Below, one piece after another: positions 37,018 through 49,619 of a DNA stretch of 64,000 bases. This DNA is from Sclerodactyla briareus. Taxonomy: Eukaryota > Echinodermata > Holothuroidea > Dendrochirotida > Sclerodactylidae. Below the pieces are notes generated by a model. It did no database searches and was not told where the DNA came from. It saw only the letters and a program-made list of their open reading frames with translations. Made by a program: the position numbers and the translations under genes. The stretch lies in the NCBI GenBank assembly GCA_026419785.1, contig JAODTK010005864.1, positions 132,001 through 196,000 on the forward strand. Direction: 5' to 3'. The stretch's first letter is position 1. Every line of letters begins with the position of its first letter.

Positions 37018-37989
37018 CTGCAAGGCACACCAAGTAGCAACAAGATATTCTGTGAAAATCTTGGGCCTTGCAGTGCAATGAGTGGCATCATAGATATTGT
37101 TTATCAGTAACACTTACACATGTGTTCCTGACGGGCCATCATTTTTCTTTTTTCACCATTAGAAAGTGCTTGACTTTTTAGCCTCTCTCCAGCTTAATTC
37201 ACCAACTCCAAAATTGGCGGAGCACCAGGTTACAGGGGGGGGGGAAAAGGGGGGGAACAACAAATGTAAATATATAGCACTAGAACCAAAACTCACGTGT
37301 TATTTTTATGGTTGCATTTTTTTTGTCATTGAAATGGGGAGCAGAAGTTTTTTTGAGCCTGGTCACCGTTCAAAGTCATTCAGGATTAGGGAAGTTCAAA
37401 TTCCAGGGGTTCATGAAGCCGTAGTCTCCTCTTCTTCACCAATCATTGGTTGTTTTATTTTGCCTTTAGTATGTTTCAACCAACCTGATCTTAAGAGGCA
37501 AAAGAGAGCCATTTATCAGCAAGATCTAGCATAAGTATAGAGTGAAATATAGTGTGCCACCCTAACTGCACTACCTATGAATGACACTACTCAGTGACAA
37601 ATCATCAGAACTGATTGTTTGACCATGTCTACCAAGGAGTATTAGGAGACGTTTTGTGGAAATGTGACCGACGACTAAATTCTGCACGTATATATACACC
37701 TTAACTTGCTTTCAGTGACCATTCTCTAATTGAATATCTCGACCAACAGTGGACCAACATCCGCCAAATGCAAAGTTGCATAAGTCAAGAAAATTCAAGA
37801 CGTCCAGTGGAACTCCCTCTGTATCGAAATTTTTTTAGAAAAAGGGTTAAACCCTCCAAGTTTCATGATGATGGCCCGTAAACTTGTTCAGGGGGAAAAC
37901 ATTTGTAAAATTTGTATAATATTGTTTTTTGTAATGTACCTAAGTGAACCTAATGCATGATGACAAATTTGCTAGGGCAGTCAACATAC

Positions 37990-38157
37990 CTGTATCCGTA
38001 CTTTTGGTTCGCCGTCTTCCCGCTTGGTCTTTAATGCAGCCAATCGTAGAGCGTGGAGGTCTTCCTCCTCCTCATCGACCCACTACCGCCCTCTTTGTCA
38101 CCCTGCTCCATCCTCTCCCTTAGCCTCGGTGGCATTGCTGGTAGCACCATCTGGTTT
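37990..38157 (-). CDS. Exon with acidic stretch and LRLAALK motif, minus strand
   Basis: The acceptor is TGTACCTCTCCAG (plus 38158-38170) and the donor GTATGT (plus 37989-37984). It reads KPDGATSNATEAKGEDGAG, then DKEGGSGS in a second frame, then DEEEEDLHALRLAALKTKRE and DGEPKVRIQ in the first frame. An acidic run followed by 'LRL(A/L)AL(K/Q)' resembles the N-terminal region of ZFC3H1-type zinc-finger proteins of the nuclear exosome. That match is from memory and short, so I give no symbol. Confidence 0.5.
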
Positions 38158-38159
38158 CT

Positions 38160-41100
38160 GGAGAGGTACAGAAGATCAGAGTGGAAGTAGGTCACTAGAA
38201 ATAGGTCTTTGGGTTTGGTTTGTTAGGCCTAAATCCTTGGGTTGGGGAGGGGTTTCAACTCCTCCACAGTACAACTAGCCCCGTCTCCTTAACTTTATGT
38301 CTATTAACCTATTTGTAAATCGTTACCCACGCCAATAGCAAGGACAAATTTCACCCTCACACTATACCTACCATAGCGACAGCCAGTCAGAGAGTATGAA
38401 CATGCCTAAAGCCCAGTTCATAATTCAGCTACCAGGTAAGTCTGGCAGAGAAGACCTGCTGAAGCCATTCACATGTTCATACTTCCCGTCATTCCACAGT
38501 CATTCCAATTCATACTTCACCGTAGTGCAGTTTGCTGCCTGTTGCTGGTCAGTACACATAACTGCACGGAAAAATATCTCATTCGAAATAATAGATCTGA
38601 CGAGGAGGAAGTATTTGCACTGTATTCGTGATCAATAAATCATAAGACAAAGAAGAAAGGGAAGGCGGTGGTACAAGCTGTTCTTGCTTGAAAGCCGCTG
38701 GTCGATATGTATTAATAATTTAGTACTAGGAAACCACTTAACTAATTTGTATTATTCAGCCTGAATCCCATACCATTCACTTGCAATCTCATTTTTTTAG
38801 CCTCAAAGTAAGTTCAATTTGTTAATTCCTTATCGGCCTTCTATAAAAGCAATGCGTTCCAATGTCACCACCGTCAAATAAGATAAAACTGGATTCATCT
38901 CAAACAAAGCAAAACAGACCGGAAGAGTTTCCCTAAACCAATGAGACGGGCATGCCCTACTTTCGGTTACTCTGGCTGGCTGAACAGAATTCCGTTCTGC
39001 TTAGTACTGGCGTTGAAGTATGAACTGTGCTTCTTAAGGGGCAACCACCATTTTTTGCAGGGGATGTAATAACTCAGACAGAAATTTTTCAGGAAGGTGG
39101 CAACATTTCATTGTGGCGGCAAAAGTCCACTGGGGGTGGGCTGCCCCCCAAGACCTGTCATGGAGCACCCAGAATGCAGGCCAATTAAAAATAGCAATCG
39201 CTCAACTGCAACTACAGAGATGATCTACATGTTATATACGGCAACCTCGATGATCTTCAAGAGACCAGTTACTTTTTTCAAGACCAATGGTAGACCAGAA
39301 GCACCCAGTTTCATTGAGATCAGACAAACTATAGAAAAAAGCATTAATTTGATATGCAATAAATTTTGTTTCACTGAAATCTGACCAAAGCCGTCACAAA
39401 GAACGTGACAAAGGATTAATTTGGGATCCCTGTGGGTCAAGATTTCAGTCAATCAGACGATGTATTGAAGGGGCATTGCGGGTAACTCCTGAAGTTCCTG
39501 GTGGAGACGGAGGCTGCCCACCCAAAATCGTAATAATCCAAGCACTACTCCTGTTCCGAGGGAAAATCATAGGATGGTTCTCAGATTTATTTCAACAAAA
39601 ACAACAACAAACAAGATATTACTCACTGTCTTGAGAGAATGCCGGAACGGCTGATCTTAAAGACTGTAAATCTGGGTCCTGAAGAATGAGGCAGAATTTT
39701 GAAAGTAAGAATGGTATTAAAAGTAAAATAATGATTAAAATGCTTTAAAATGAACTCACAATAATATGGAAGGAAGGGCCACTGCAAGTTCCCAGCAAGT
39801 TGATCTCCAAACAATTGTAATCCTGATCAATCATCTGGGCTAGGCACTGAGGTTGTACATGACCGTGTGAATCGTACAATTCTAGGTTTCATCTTGCTTT
39901 TTACTATCAATCACACATTCCGGTATTTCATGAATACAGCACTGTTTTACTCTTGAATTCTTCTGAACAGAATAACTGGGCCATTGTTAACCAAACCCAG
40001 GACTTTATTTTCTGTACAAAACTACCCCAAAACACCTAGCCGAAGTCTTATGATACAATTTTTCATAGCCAGGAAAACGGCAATGCTCACGTTATCTGTA
40101 GCAACCCTCAATAACTTTGTATGTATGGCGCACGAATGCCAGTATAGTCTCTTTTTTCACAGTGCCATCCAGGTGGGGTCGGGAAATGCTCTTCAGTCTT
40201 CACAAGCTAAAAATTGCCCAAAATATCAATTTTTTCACAATTTCCCATATTTCCCCACAAATGACCTCTGGTCTGCACCAAAAAAACTACCTAGGGTGCT
40301 TGTACTCCCCATTAGAAAGCTACACACTAAATTCAGCTTGATTGGACGCAAGCATTCTGGACTTGGATATTTTCAGACATTGACTTCTCATGACCTCAGA
40401 TACCTTTTTCGACCTGACCCCAAAACAATAGGATCATATTCATTATGGTGAACCCACATACCAAGTATACTTCTCCCCCAGTGGGGTCATGTCCCCCCCC
40501 TCTTCACAAGCCAGGCGTCATACACACATATACACGCAGTCATCATTACTGCATAGATTCGCTGACTGAAGTCAAGGATATAAAATTCATCAAAATCGAT
40601 CCCACCCTTTCAGAGAAATCCTGTTAAACCAGAAAAAATGTGTGACACACACACAAGGCCACAATAGGCTATATAACAGCAAAGTCTCCTTGTTACTTTT
40701 TCAGGACAAACATAAAATTGTCCCCTGAAATTCCTCTCAGGTGCTACATTCATAGATTTGTTAGTGCTACTTGATTATTGCTGTTGGAAAGAGAATTGTT
40801 TCGGAAATTCACTCAGGACTATGTTTCCAGAAGGTTTTCTTCCAACTGTTCACAGTTTACTTATAGTGACTGTATTTTTTCTTCAGGCTTTTCTTGTTGT
40901 GACTGAAGAACTATGGTGAAATGAGCCGGCGAGTGCATGCAGCGAAGACTGATATTTCTTCAACAAAAAAATCTATCCATTTCAGTTCCCACTGTTATCA
41001 GGCAGTGCAGCCGCCAGCCGTCCGTGGCCAGAGTTATGTACATCAGCAAATCCAACGATCAACAACATCTGGAAGAAATTTTGCCAATTTTCAGCATTTG

Positions 41101-41640
41101 AATATTGTTGTAGTCATTCACTCCATATCACGGATCAAGTCCGATTTCCTGTTGAAAAATTGCAACAGTACGATCAGTTATATGCGTGTTATGGATTTTG
41201 TAATTGAATTTCAGTTCTGGTCAATCCGTATTTTATCATATTCAAGCCAGGTATTGAAAACGTGTTGGCCACATGACTCCATTTCCTTTGATAATAGATG
41301 CACGTGAAGTCAACCAAAACATGGAGGTAGGTAGTACAGTGCAGAGATTATGAAAGCACGTGGAATGCACTACAGCAGGCGCCAGGCGAGTGTGCAAGCT
41401 ATCACACATTTTGTGTGCAATAGTGTTCTGAATAGTACTGACTTGGTCTGTTATGATAGTGTTACTTCCGGTACGCTTTGGCATAATTAATAATAGGGAT
41501 GTTGAAGTCACTGAAATGTTTTGTAAAGTATTGGGCATTATAGCATTTTCTGTTAATTTTAATTCTATTCATGAAGAGTCACATAATAAGAAGATCCGAT
41601 CGGCCAAGATTGGTTAAACGGTTGCAGAGATATCACAATT
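38160..41640. other. Gene-poor stretch
   Basis: No exon could be supported. 39.09-39.53 kb and 40.25-40.45 kb have the wording of dispersed TGACC-rich repeats (for example 'ggtcaagatttcagtcaatcagacg', 'aaattcagcttgattggacg'). C-run at about 40493-40500. Confidence 0.4.
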
Positions 41641-41790
41641 CAGTTTACCAACTTTCGGGAGGCCGCAAACTTTTTTGATAGGCCCAATGCAATTTTCAAA
41701 ACCAATATTCTAAATTTCATTCTCGAGGTTCGATAGAGAATTGAATTTTCTTTCCATTGATGTATATGTTGGCATTGACTACAAGCTTCA
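41640..41790 (+). repeat. Left half of a host repeat interrupted by an insertion
   Basis: 'ggccgcaaacttttttgataggccc', 'caatgcaattttcaaaac' and 'taaatttcattctcgaggttcgatagagaatt' match the reverse complement of 59.22-59.35 kb in order. The right half continues at 47.11 kb after the inserted element. Confidence 0.75.
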
Positions 41791-42589
41791 AGGGCTGTTC
41801 ACACTTGTGGCGATACAATACATACAATAATTTATCGAGGTTGAGTTAAAAAGTGTTATTTCATAGGAGTGTTCACACCTGTGCGAATACGATACGATCC
41901 CTAAATTTTCGGACCGTCAAGTTGAAAAGATTTCAACTTTTATCGCACAATAAATTTATCGATGCGATAATTGCTCAATGCAGTGATACTTGCACAATCG
42001 CAAAAAGTATGGAACGCCACACAGGCTATTGGGGGAGTTTGTCGTGAAAAGTGGGTTTTAAGTGATACAAGCGATCGCCCCTCCCCAGTGTCTTCGCCTG
42101 GTTGCGGGATCATTGATTGTTCTTTAAGTCACCATGCACAATTACAAGGTAAAATTAGAAACAATAGCCAACGGAAATTCCATTGACCCAGTTTCTGACT
42201 TCAATATTCTCAAATACTCTTCGAAAGGTTCATGAAAATCAAAGAACTTGAAATTTGGAATAGCCATGCAAAGTAACACACGAATGACCTCAGTCCTATG
42301 TAAATATATGTAATATAGAATTAATAGAAATAAGTGGTGATGGAATGAAAAAAAATGAACTATAGCAAAAGCATCTATCATCAAAGAGTATGCACTTTAT
42401 ATATACATCTACTACTTCCAGTAACTCCCGAGGGCGTTCACACCCACTCCCTGTCACACACACTCTACTTGCAGCTTCCCTGTGGTTTAACCTGACACCC
42501 TCAGGCTGTTGGCTGTTGACATGGCCCTACTGTATTGCTGGACTGTGGCTATATATAGGTGATTTACAGTAGGGGGATTCCACTGTAAC

Positions 42590-43260
42590 TACCCTTACAA
42601 AAAAATGTGTGGCAATTTGTTCCAAAAACACACAATTTCCCAGGTAAAACCTGTGACATTGCCACAGGTTTGTAAGCCCCCACATTGCCACAGTTTGCCC
42701 TGTCAAACTGGGAAAACATGGTACCACCAGATGACACAGGTTTCTGTGACCAACCTGTGGTTCAAATTGGCAATGCGAAAACTGTGGGTCATTGCCACAC
42801 ACTACATGGGGTAAACCTGTGGAAAATCTGTGGCAGGCCCACATTCACTGGGGAATTCATCTCTTTATTAGATATTATCCCTAAACTATGCACTAAGTAA
42901 TGACCACAGGTACCACAGGTTTGCGACACCGGTACAACACATTACCACCGCACACATGCCCTGGTATTTGCCACGTATTCTCCTAAATCCAGGTTTGCCC
43001 CATGTTTCCACAGGTTTTGATACACGCGTCAATGTGGGGAAAACCTGTGATAAAAAACACAGGTTGACACAGAAAATTTGTTTCCAAAATCACAGGTTTG
43101 CCTCATAATTTTTGCTGTATTTTGTCTTTGAAATTTTGCCACCTTGTCACTTGCAACACGGTTTTTCGACACCGGTTTGCCACACGTTTTTTGGGTAGGG
43201 TGGCTGCTCATCAATTGTGCAACCATGGTAACTCTACATTTTGTCAACAGGTTTGCCCAT
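42590..43260. repeat. Degenerate CACAGGTTTG minisatellite in both orientations
   Basis: The word CACAGGTTTG, or its complement CAAACCTGTG, occurs more than ten times, often next to 'attgcca'. Because both orientations are mixed, the segment could fold extensively. Confidence 0.55.
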
Positions 43261-43599
43261 GCAGTTGAATAAACAGATAAATGAAAGAAAATCTCTTTGT
43301 CTGTTACAGATAGGACTACTAGTTCAGATAAATGGAAATACAATACCTGAGAGGTTGAAGTGAGAGTAAAATCAATAGATCGTCTGCTATTGATAGTAAT
43401 GCTGAGCTAGACTATACCGTTCTTAAATGGGTAGCGAGGGAAAATAATATCAAAACCATGTATGGAGTTTTGGTTGGGGCTATTTACTAATTTCATTACT
43501 TCTCACAATTAAGATTCGAATAATTGAATGGTCCTTGATAACATACATTTTTATGAAATCTTCCCATCATAAATGCGCACCTTGTCTCGAAAATCAGCC

Positions 43600-44955
43600 A
43601 TATCACATACAGTCTTTGGAGGCTATTGCAAGGAATGTTATTATTTGTGCATTATTTGGTCCTAAGTGACCTTTACTGACCTTTATGACATTACTTTTTA
43701 GAAAAATGTTACAAATTTAATCATGCTGCATGTCCCAAAATTCCAGCCATATCACCCACAGTCATTAGAAGCTGTTTGCAGGAAATGTTATTATTGGCAG
43801 TTCTTGGTCCATGAGTTACCTTAAATGACTTTGATGACATGACGGTTTTTATGAAAAATGCTTGCCTCGATGATGCACCAAGCCCCAAAAGCATTATGTA
43901 ATCATATACACACGCCTAATGCTATCGCCCAAAAGTTATTCAAATCGACCTTTGTCCCCTTGTAAACTTGAAGCCCGGGTGTCAGATCGAAGCGGGAAGG
44001 TAGTTCTCTATGACGCACGCAGAGCCTAATCCCATACCCAAAATTGACAGTTTTTTTTCTTTGGCCTGTAACTCCTAAAATAAGCATACTTTCTTAAACT
44101 TGACCCTTTGAACCTTTTGACCTGTGTCTTTAGATGTTTTTGCTCCACTGAACCCAAAAATAACAATGACAAATCTCTCAACAGCACCCTGACTGCTCTC
44201 ATTCCAATTGTGTACTGGCCCTTTTTAACAAAACTTCGAAAATTGCGTTAATTTATGCCAATTATTCACATTAATGACCTTCAGTGACCTTTGCAACTGT
44301 TGTTATTTTATCAGGATTCAAAGGCATACATCTCCACCAAGTTTCTGGAGGATTCAACCAACTTAAAATCTGCATAAATTATGCAAATTAGACTCTGTAA
44401 ATGCAAAATTAGTACCATTAACTGACCTTTGGTGACCTCGTCCTACTGTCAAATTTATTGGGACTATAGATAAACCATCTCCACCAAGTTTCGTCAAAAT
44501 CCAACGACTTCAAAAATATCGCCGAATTATGCCAATTAGACTACTCATAGCATTCATAGGCCCAGAATCTAATCCGTTCGTGTACACTTCATAGTTGTTA
44601 TAAAGACCCGACGGCATCACCAATGCAATCTAACCGATCAAGAGATATCTTTACACAAGCTTCCGGCCAATTTTCATTAACTACAGGTATGCAAATGAGA
44701 ATGGGTCCTTTTGAAACTAAAAGTGGATGCACATCGGCAACTCTTCAAAGCGCACCTCCACAAGAAGGTCCAAGCATGATGGCTTCCACGGTTCAGGAGA
44801 TATCCAACCCACATACAGGACAGACAGAACGGAACAGCCAGACAGACAGACAGAACGGACATACAAACAGACCGACAGACAGACAGACACCCAGACACAC
44901 AGACACAACAAATTGACCACTATTTCTCTCCTTGAACAAAGTTCAGGCGAGACAA
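43600..44955 (+). repeat. Dispersed TGACC-rich repeat, copy 2, ending in (GACA)n
   Basis: Same order as 29.5-31.65 kb: 'gacctt.atgacatg', 'ccttgtaaacttgaag...gatcgaagcgggaag', 'ctatagataaaccatctccaccaag', 'gcaatctaaccgatcaagagatat', 'ggatgcacatcggcaactctt', 'cacggttcaggagatatc', (GACA)n at 44818-44905, and 'gaccactatttctctccttg' with 'gcgagacaaaa' at the end. Non-coding and nested within the 41.8-47.1 kb element. Confidence 0.75.
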
Positions 44956-45099
44956 AAAAGGGGTTGTGATGAATGTAATTGGTAGTGGAAACGTATCCGG
45001 GAAGTCATCGGCCTCTTATTGACTTCTCGCCCTATTTTGCTGCCATGCTGGACCTACGAATCATTATTTCAGTTTGAATCCAGGATGCCCTCCCCATTA

Positions 45100-46135
45100 A
45101 CAGTAGTAGCGGGACATAATGGTAATGGGGGGGGGGGGGGTTCGTGTTGCGTTGGCGCACCCTTATCAGGTGAGATGCAAAAAGGCCAGGAAATGTGCGG
45201 TGGTACTGAGGGGCCCGGCCGGGGGAGGGGGTGTGTGGCGTTTGAGAGAGGCAGGGTAGGAGGGACGCTTTCCAGAGGGGGGTGGTGATCAAGCCTGAAC
45301 GTCTTGACGGGAAAAACTTCACCCTAAACCTTCATGTAAAGAAACAGGCGGGGGGAAAAAAAATGAAGAAGGCAACGCAATGAGCTGTGGGGGGCAGGGT
45401 TTGGTTGTTTAAATCAGGTGATTAAAATCGCAATTTAAATCGCGATTTAATTGGAAAATCGTGATTTTAATGAAAAAAAAATCGATTTGATTGAAAAAAT
45501 CCTGATTTAAATCAGATTGACTCGATATAATTGATGTAAGATCACTGATTTAAATCCTGATTTTTTTTTTGGAAAAAAAAAACAATAATATCACCAATTC
45601 TGGTGGGGGGGGGGGGGGGGGGTGGTTGCGTTGGCGGCGCCCCCCCCCCCACCCCACAAATTATCATGTGACATGCAAAGGACGGAAATGTGTGGTTGGT
45701 ACTGAGTGGCCGGCGGGGTGCCGGTGGGAGGGTGTTGTGGCTGTTTGAAGATCGGCAGGGTAGGAGGGAGCTTCCAGAGGGGGGTTGATCAACAGCCTGA
45801 CGTCTTGACCGGAACTTCACCCTAACCTTCAGTAAAAAAACAGGCGGGGGAAGAAAAAAAACAAATGAGATTATGCATAGCGGTAGTGATATGTAGCTGT
45901 GTGGGTGGCAGGGTGGTTGATTTAAATTCAGGCTGATTAAAATCGCAATTTAAATCAGTGATTTTCATTGGAAAAATCGTGCTTTAATGAAAAAAAAAAA
46001 ATCATGATTTTGATTGAAAAAATCATGATTTAAATCCGAAGTTACTCGATATAAATTGACTGTAAATACTGATTTATTAAATCATGATTTTTTGGGAAAA
46101 AACACCCATAAATCACCAATTCTGGTGGGGGGGGG
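45100..46135 (+). repeat. Tandem duplication, unit about 500-520 bp, with ATTTAAAT/poly-G blocks
   Basis: 'ggcagggtaggaggga' then 'gcttccagagggggg.t.gatcaa', 'cgtcttgac.gg..aacttcaccctaa', 'aaacaggcgggg' and 'gattaaaatcgcaatttaaatc' occur in the same order in both units (for example 'gattaaaatcgc' near 45420 and 45933). Each unit starts with a G-run (45127, 45605) and ends in repeated palindromic ATCATGATTTAAATC-type words. Confidence 0.75.
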
Positions 46136-46259
46136 GGAGGGGGGGGGGGTACCGGTGGGGGGGGGGACAATGTCGATCTAACGCCAAGTTAATTGTCTTG
46201 TAAGTTTAGTGAGGGAACAACAGTAGGGTACACAGGTGGAGTTGCTGTAAGCCCTTATG

Positions 46260-46640
46260 TTACATGCTGTTCTGAGCAGAGTAACCCCACAGCTCCAATT
46301 TCAGCTCAATTGACCTGAATGCTTTCTTGGCAACATCACTTCGCCGTATATTCTTGGATATCGAAGACAAGGTGTCAACGAAAGGTAGTGGGGGGATGGT
46401 GAGGTCAGCTACCTGATTCGTGATCATCAACTGCGCTTTCTTGGGCATATGGCGCACCTCCCAGTGAATGATCCCGTCCACCACGTTCTGTCTTCACGAG
46501 ACCCCTTGGGTCCAGGGCTGTCCATCCGGGCGGCCAAGTAGCGGATGGTTGGCACTGCTTCAAGGGTACCTCAGAGAGTTGAAGGGGAGGGACAGGCTCA
46601 GCCTGGCCACTTGCTCAGAGGAGGTTGGGTGATTGGAACG
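46260..46640 (-). CDS. Coding-like fragment, minus strand, frame-shifted
   Basis: Minus-strand blocks read VARLSLSLPFNSLRYP, then EAVPTIRYLAARMDSPGPKG in a second frame, then DGIIHWEVRHMPKKAQLM and, in the same frame, DLTIPPLPFVDTL, ending SAQNSM and a stop at about 46260. The amino-acid pattern looks like a real protein, but I do not recognise the family. It lies inside the 41.8-47.1 kb nested insert, so it may be a captured gene fragment or part of an inserted element. Confidence 0.35.
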
Positions 46641-47110
46641 GCGGTGATGCGCTACGTTTCCCTTTCCTAGGTCAGGCGCTCTCATGATTGATTGTATTTT
46701 GGGCAGAATGAATTGTGAGGAATTTATGTAGAATTGAGTTCAGCCTTGTCCAGAAAACAGTTTAATCAGGTGTCCTGGGCCTATTTGCGCATGATGTCTC
46801 CATTACTAGAGAAAAGGTTGTAACTGTTGTTGTTTGCTTCAAAAATGGGTGGATAAACACTATTTTGCGCCTCTACAAGTACTGCGAAAGACACAAGCTT
46901 TGAATTCTGTCAACCCTGCAGGCTATTCCACTGCCAGAAGCGACAAAAGGGGAAACTTGTGCTTTTCTCAACTAAAATCCCATCACTTACTCCGTTATGT
47001 AAGTGGCCAAGACGTCCGATAAAATTATCGTACAACATTTCTATCGCACAAGTGTGAACACTCTGATAAATTTACGTATTGCGCATCGTCGCACAAGTGT
47101 GAACAGCGCT

Positions 47111-47345
47111 TTACAAGAAAACTTCATTAGACAGGAAAACAGATTTTTCAATCAAAACACCTTTTTATGGAGGCGACGCCCCCAACTTTTTTCCCTAGAG
47201 AGTGCATGAAACCTGAGATATTTCTGTCATTTTCGAGAAGAAACACAAATTAATACACATGCATCAAGAAAAATGTATACATTAATATTTCCTCTTAACA
47301 ATGTGAGTGAAAGATCAAAAAGTGAACTATGGTGAGTTGATTTCG
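47111..47345 (+). repeat. Right half of the interrupted host repeat
   Basis: Starting TTACAAGAAAACTTCATTAG, it matches the reverse complement of about 58.92-59.17 kb: 'ggaggc.acgccc', 'ttttccctag.gag.gcatg.aa', 'gagatattcctgtcat', 'gaagaaacacaaatt', 'aacaatgtgagtgaaag', 'tgagttga'. Confidence 0.75.
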
Positions 47346-47547
47346 GCAATTTCTCAATTACTCATACTCAGACTTTGAAATCTTCATTGCGATCTTGTTC
47401 ATGGTATTCTGATTTTAATCTCTGTGAAAATTAGGTGAAGTACAAAGCCAAGAACCTAGGCCTAATCCCAATCTTATGAATAATAACCCTTATGAACACT
47501 GACCCTTATGAATATAGAGCCTAATGAATATCGGGCTGTCACCCCCC

Positions 47548-48655
47548 TCTAACCCTAGGCTAGGGCCACAGGCGCTCGAAACGTTATGGCTAGGCTACCA
47601 CTTATCATATAACACCAAGCCGGATAAAATCCTAACGACGTTCGAACCCGGCGGCATTCAAATGCAAATATCGACATCGACCGGCCGGCTATAGACAGAT
47701 TAAACGCTTCACGTGAACCACGAAAGATTCTTTTTACATGGTACCTGCTCTTATCGACGATCTTGACTGGTAAACTCGCTAAATCGGGAAAACTTTGTGG
47801 ATCAACACGTTGGACTCTCATTTGACTAGCTGCACGGCCACGGGATATCGGGTTGACGATTATCGCCTTGGACCTTAGTTGTCGGGGAGCATTACTACAC
47901 TGGGAGAAGACGAACGCGTCGAAAGTAATCGACAGAGTGAGAAATTCGAGGTAGTATGACATGGGAATTATCTTAGATGATGTAGTAGCATGAATCACAA
48001 AGATGAGATATTGCCTCTCTGAAAGAGGAGAGTTAAGAGTTTCGTTATTCCAGACATATGGCAGGTGAAACGAGCAATTGCACCATTGTACTGCCTTGGT
48101 TTTTGGCCGTTGGCCGTGTCAGTTTCTAGTCACGTTAAAAGCACATGCTGCTTTGATTGATTGAGTGAAAAATACATTTGTCTTTTTATTTGAATATTCT
48201 AATAAGCAGCAGAATTAATAATTATTTCGTTTTTACAACTTCGAATATGATATTCTCTGTATACAATGCATAATTCCGGATTTTGTTTAGTGATAATCAC
48301 TTCCCCAGTGTAGTACGTCCCAGAAACTAAGGTCAAAGGCGGATAATCGGGCCACCGATTCCAATGGCCGCGCAGCTCGTTCAAATGCAGATTTAACGTG
48401 GTGGTCCACAAACTTTCCCGATTTCGCGAGTATACCAGTCAAGATCGGCGATAAGAGCAGGTACCATGTAGAAAGAATCTTTCGTGGTTCACGTGAAGCG
48501 TTTAATTTGGTCTATAGCCGGCCGGCGATCCGATATTCGCATTTGAATGCTGCCGGGTCCGAACGATCGTTAGGATTGTATCCGGCCTTGTGTATATGAT
48601 AAGTGGTAGCCTAGCCAAAAACGTTTCGAGCGCCTGTGGCTAGGGCTAGGCTAAT
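47548..48655. repeat. Large inverted repeat, arms about 360 bp
   Basis: The left arm (about 47548-47909) and the reverse complement of the right arm (about 48300-48655) agree throughout, with scattered substitutions and indels. Shared words are 'ccacaggcgctcgaaacgtt', 'ggctaggctaccacttatcat', 'cgtgaaccacgaaagattctt', 'ggtacctgctcttatcg' and 'gaccttagtt'. The spacer is about 390 bp. The 147-residue minus frame at 47555-47998 lies mostly in the left arm and I do not regard it as a gene. It is either a foldback transposon with long ends or an inverted duplication. Confidence 0.75.
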
Positions 48656-49600
48656 GACTTCCACACTCTTAGTCCTAAGCCTAGGCTAACCCCGCCTCTT
48701 ATCCTAATATAATTACCATACATCCAGGTGAACATGGGTATACAAATATTCACCTCTTGCCATCATATTCAATATTATTCATAATTCATGTCTATTCCTC
48801 GTTAGGCGTGTACCTAACTAGCCTAGTCAAGCCTAACTCACATCGACACTAGCCTAACCTACGTTAGTTTAACATTATATAGGCTAGGCCCCCAGTAATA
48901 ACAAAACGTCGGAGCTTCGTTACACACATACTGACTGATGCATTACAGTTGACAGTTCGTAGAATACACTGAGGCAGACAAAATTGTTTTCTTTATTGTT
49001 AATAATAAGGAACAATAGAACTAAGACGAAGAACTGTAAAAATGAAATGGAACAAATGAAAATAAGTTAGTCCTTACATCTCCAGGATCAGACGCCATTT
49101 TCTAACATCTCCACGGAGCATGCCAATATTGAATGCTACGAAACGGCTAGATGATATCTCTACGTACGTAACGTTTTTCTCCCAAAAATGGAAATGTTTT
49201 CGCATTCCTTCCGCATCATAACATATAAAGTTATATCATTCATCATCCAGATCTTGACTGGTGCAATTGTTCTAGGTAGGTAACAATATATTTTCTCTCG
49301 ATTCTGAACGGAATGAGCTCAGCTAATTCCTGAAACCCCAGTATGCTACAACTATTCGTGAAAACAAGATGCTCATCGCCACCAGTCTGCCGACCACGGA
49401 TTTCTTATATTAATGGCTAGTCTCCACTGCAAAAAAATGCAATCTGGGGCGAATAGCGGAATAGCACCCTCCCATTCTAGAAACTTGGCGGGACATACAT
49501 TCGCACCAAAATTGTGTGATCATATATATAGCTGTATCGCCGAATAGAAGCCGAGATGCCGACTTGCGTGGCCAAACGCTTCCCCGATAGGTAGGCCTAG
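48656..49600. other. AGGCCTA-rich intergenic stretch
   Basis: 48.65-48.90 kb repeats CCTAGGC/GCCTAGGC words. Nothing else recognised. Confidence 0.4.
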
Positions 49601-49619
49601 AACAAGGGATGTGGGAGGA

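Larger units (their letters stand above)
41791..47110. mobile_element. Harbinger-like element (5.3 kb, heavily nested), bounded by inverted ends
   Basis: The left end AGGGCTGTTCACACTTGTG and the reverse complement of the right end, AGCGCTGTTCACACTTGTG, differ at one base. Each is followed about 70-80 bp inside by a second GTGTTCACAC(C/T)TGTGCGA copy. Flanking triplets are TCA (41788-41790) and TTA (47111-47113). The uninterrupted repeat at 59 kb has TTA at this point, fitting a 3-bp TWA duplication as made by PIF/Harbinger elements. No transposase was seen. The interior is filled by other repeats, so the original element was probably much shorter. Confidence 0.65.

Noticed and set aside
39984-40451. 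155-residue plus-strand open frame
   Set aside because: No domain, no splice context, composition like the surrounding repeat-derived DNA.
44620-44970. Cys/Ser- or Thr/Asp/Arg-rich frames
   Set aside because: They come from the (GACA)n microsatellite.
47555-47998. 147-residue minus-strand open frame
   Set aside because: It lies mostly within one arm of a large inverted repeat and the matching arm does not preserve the frame.
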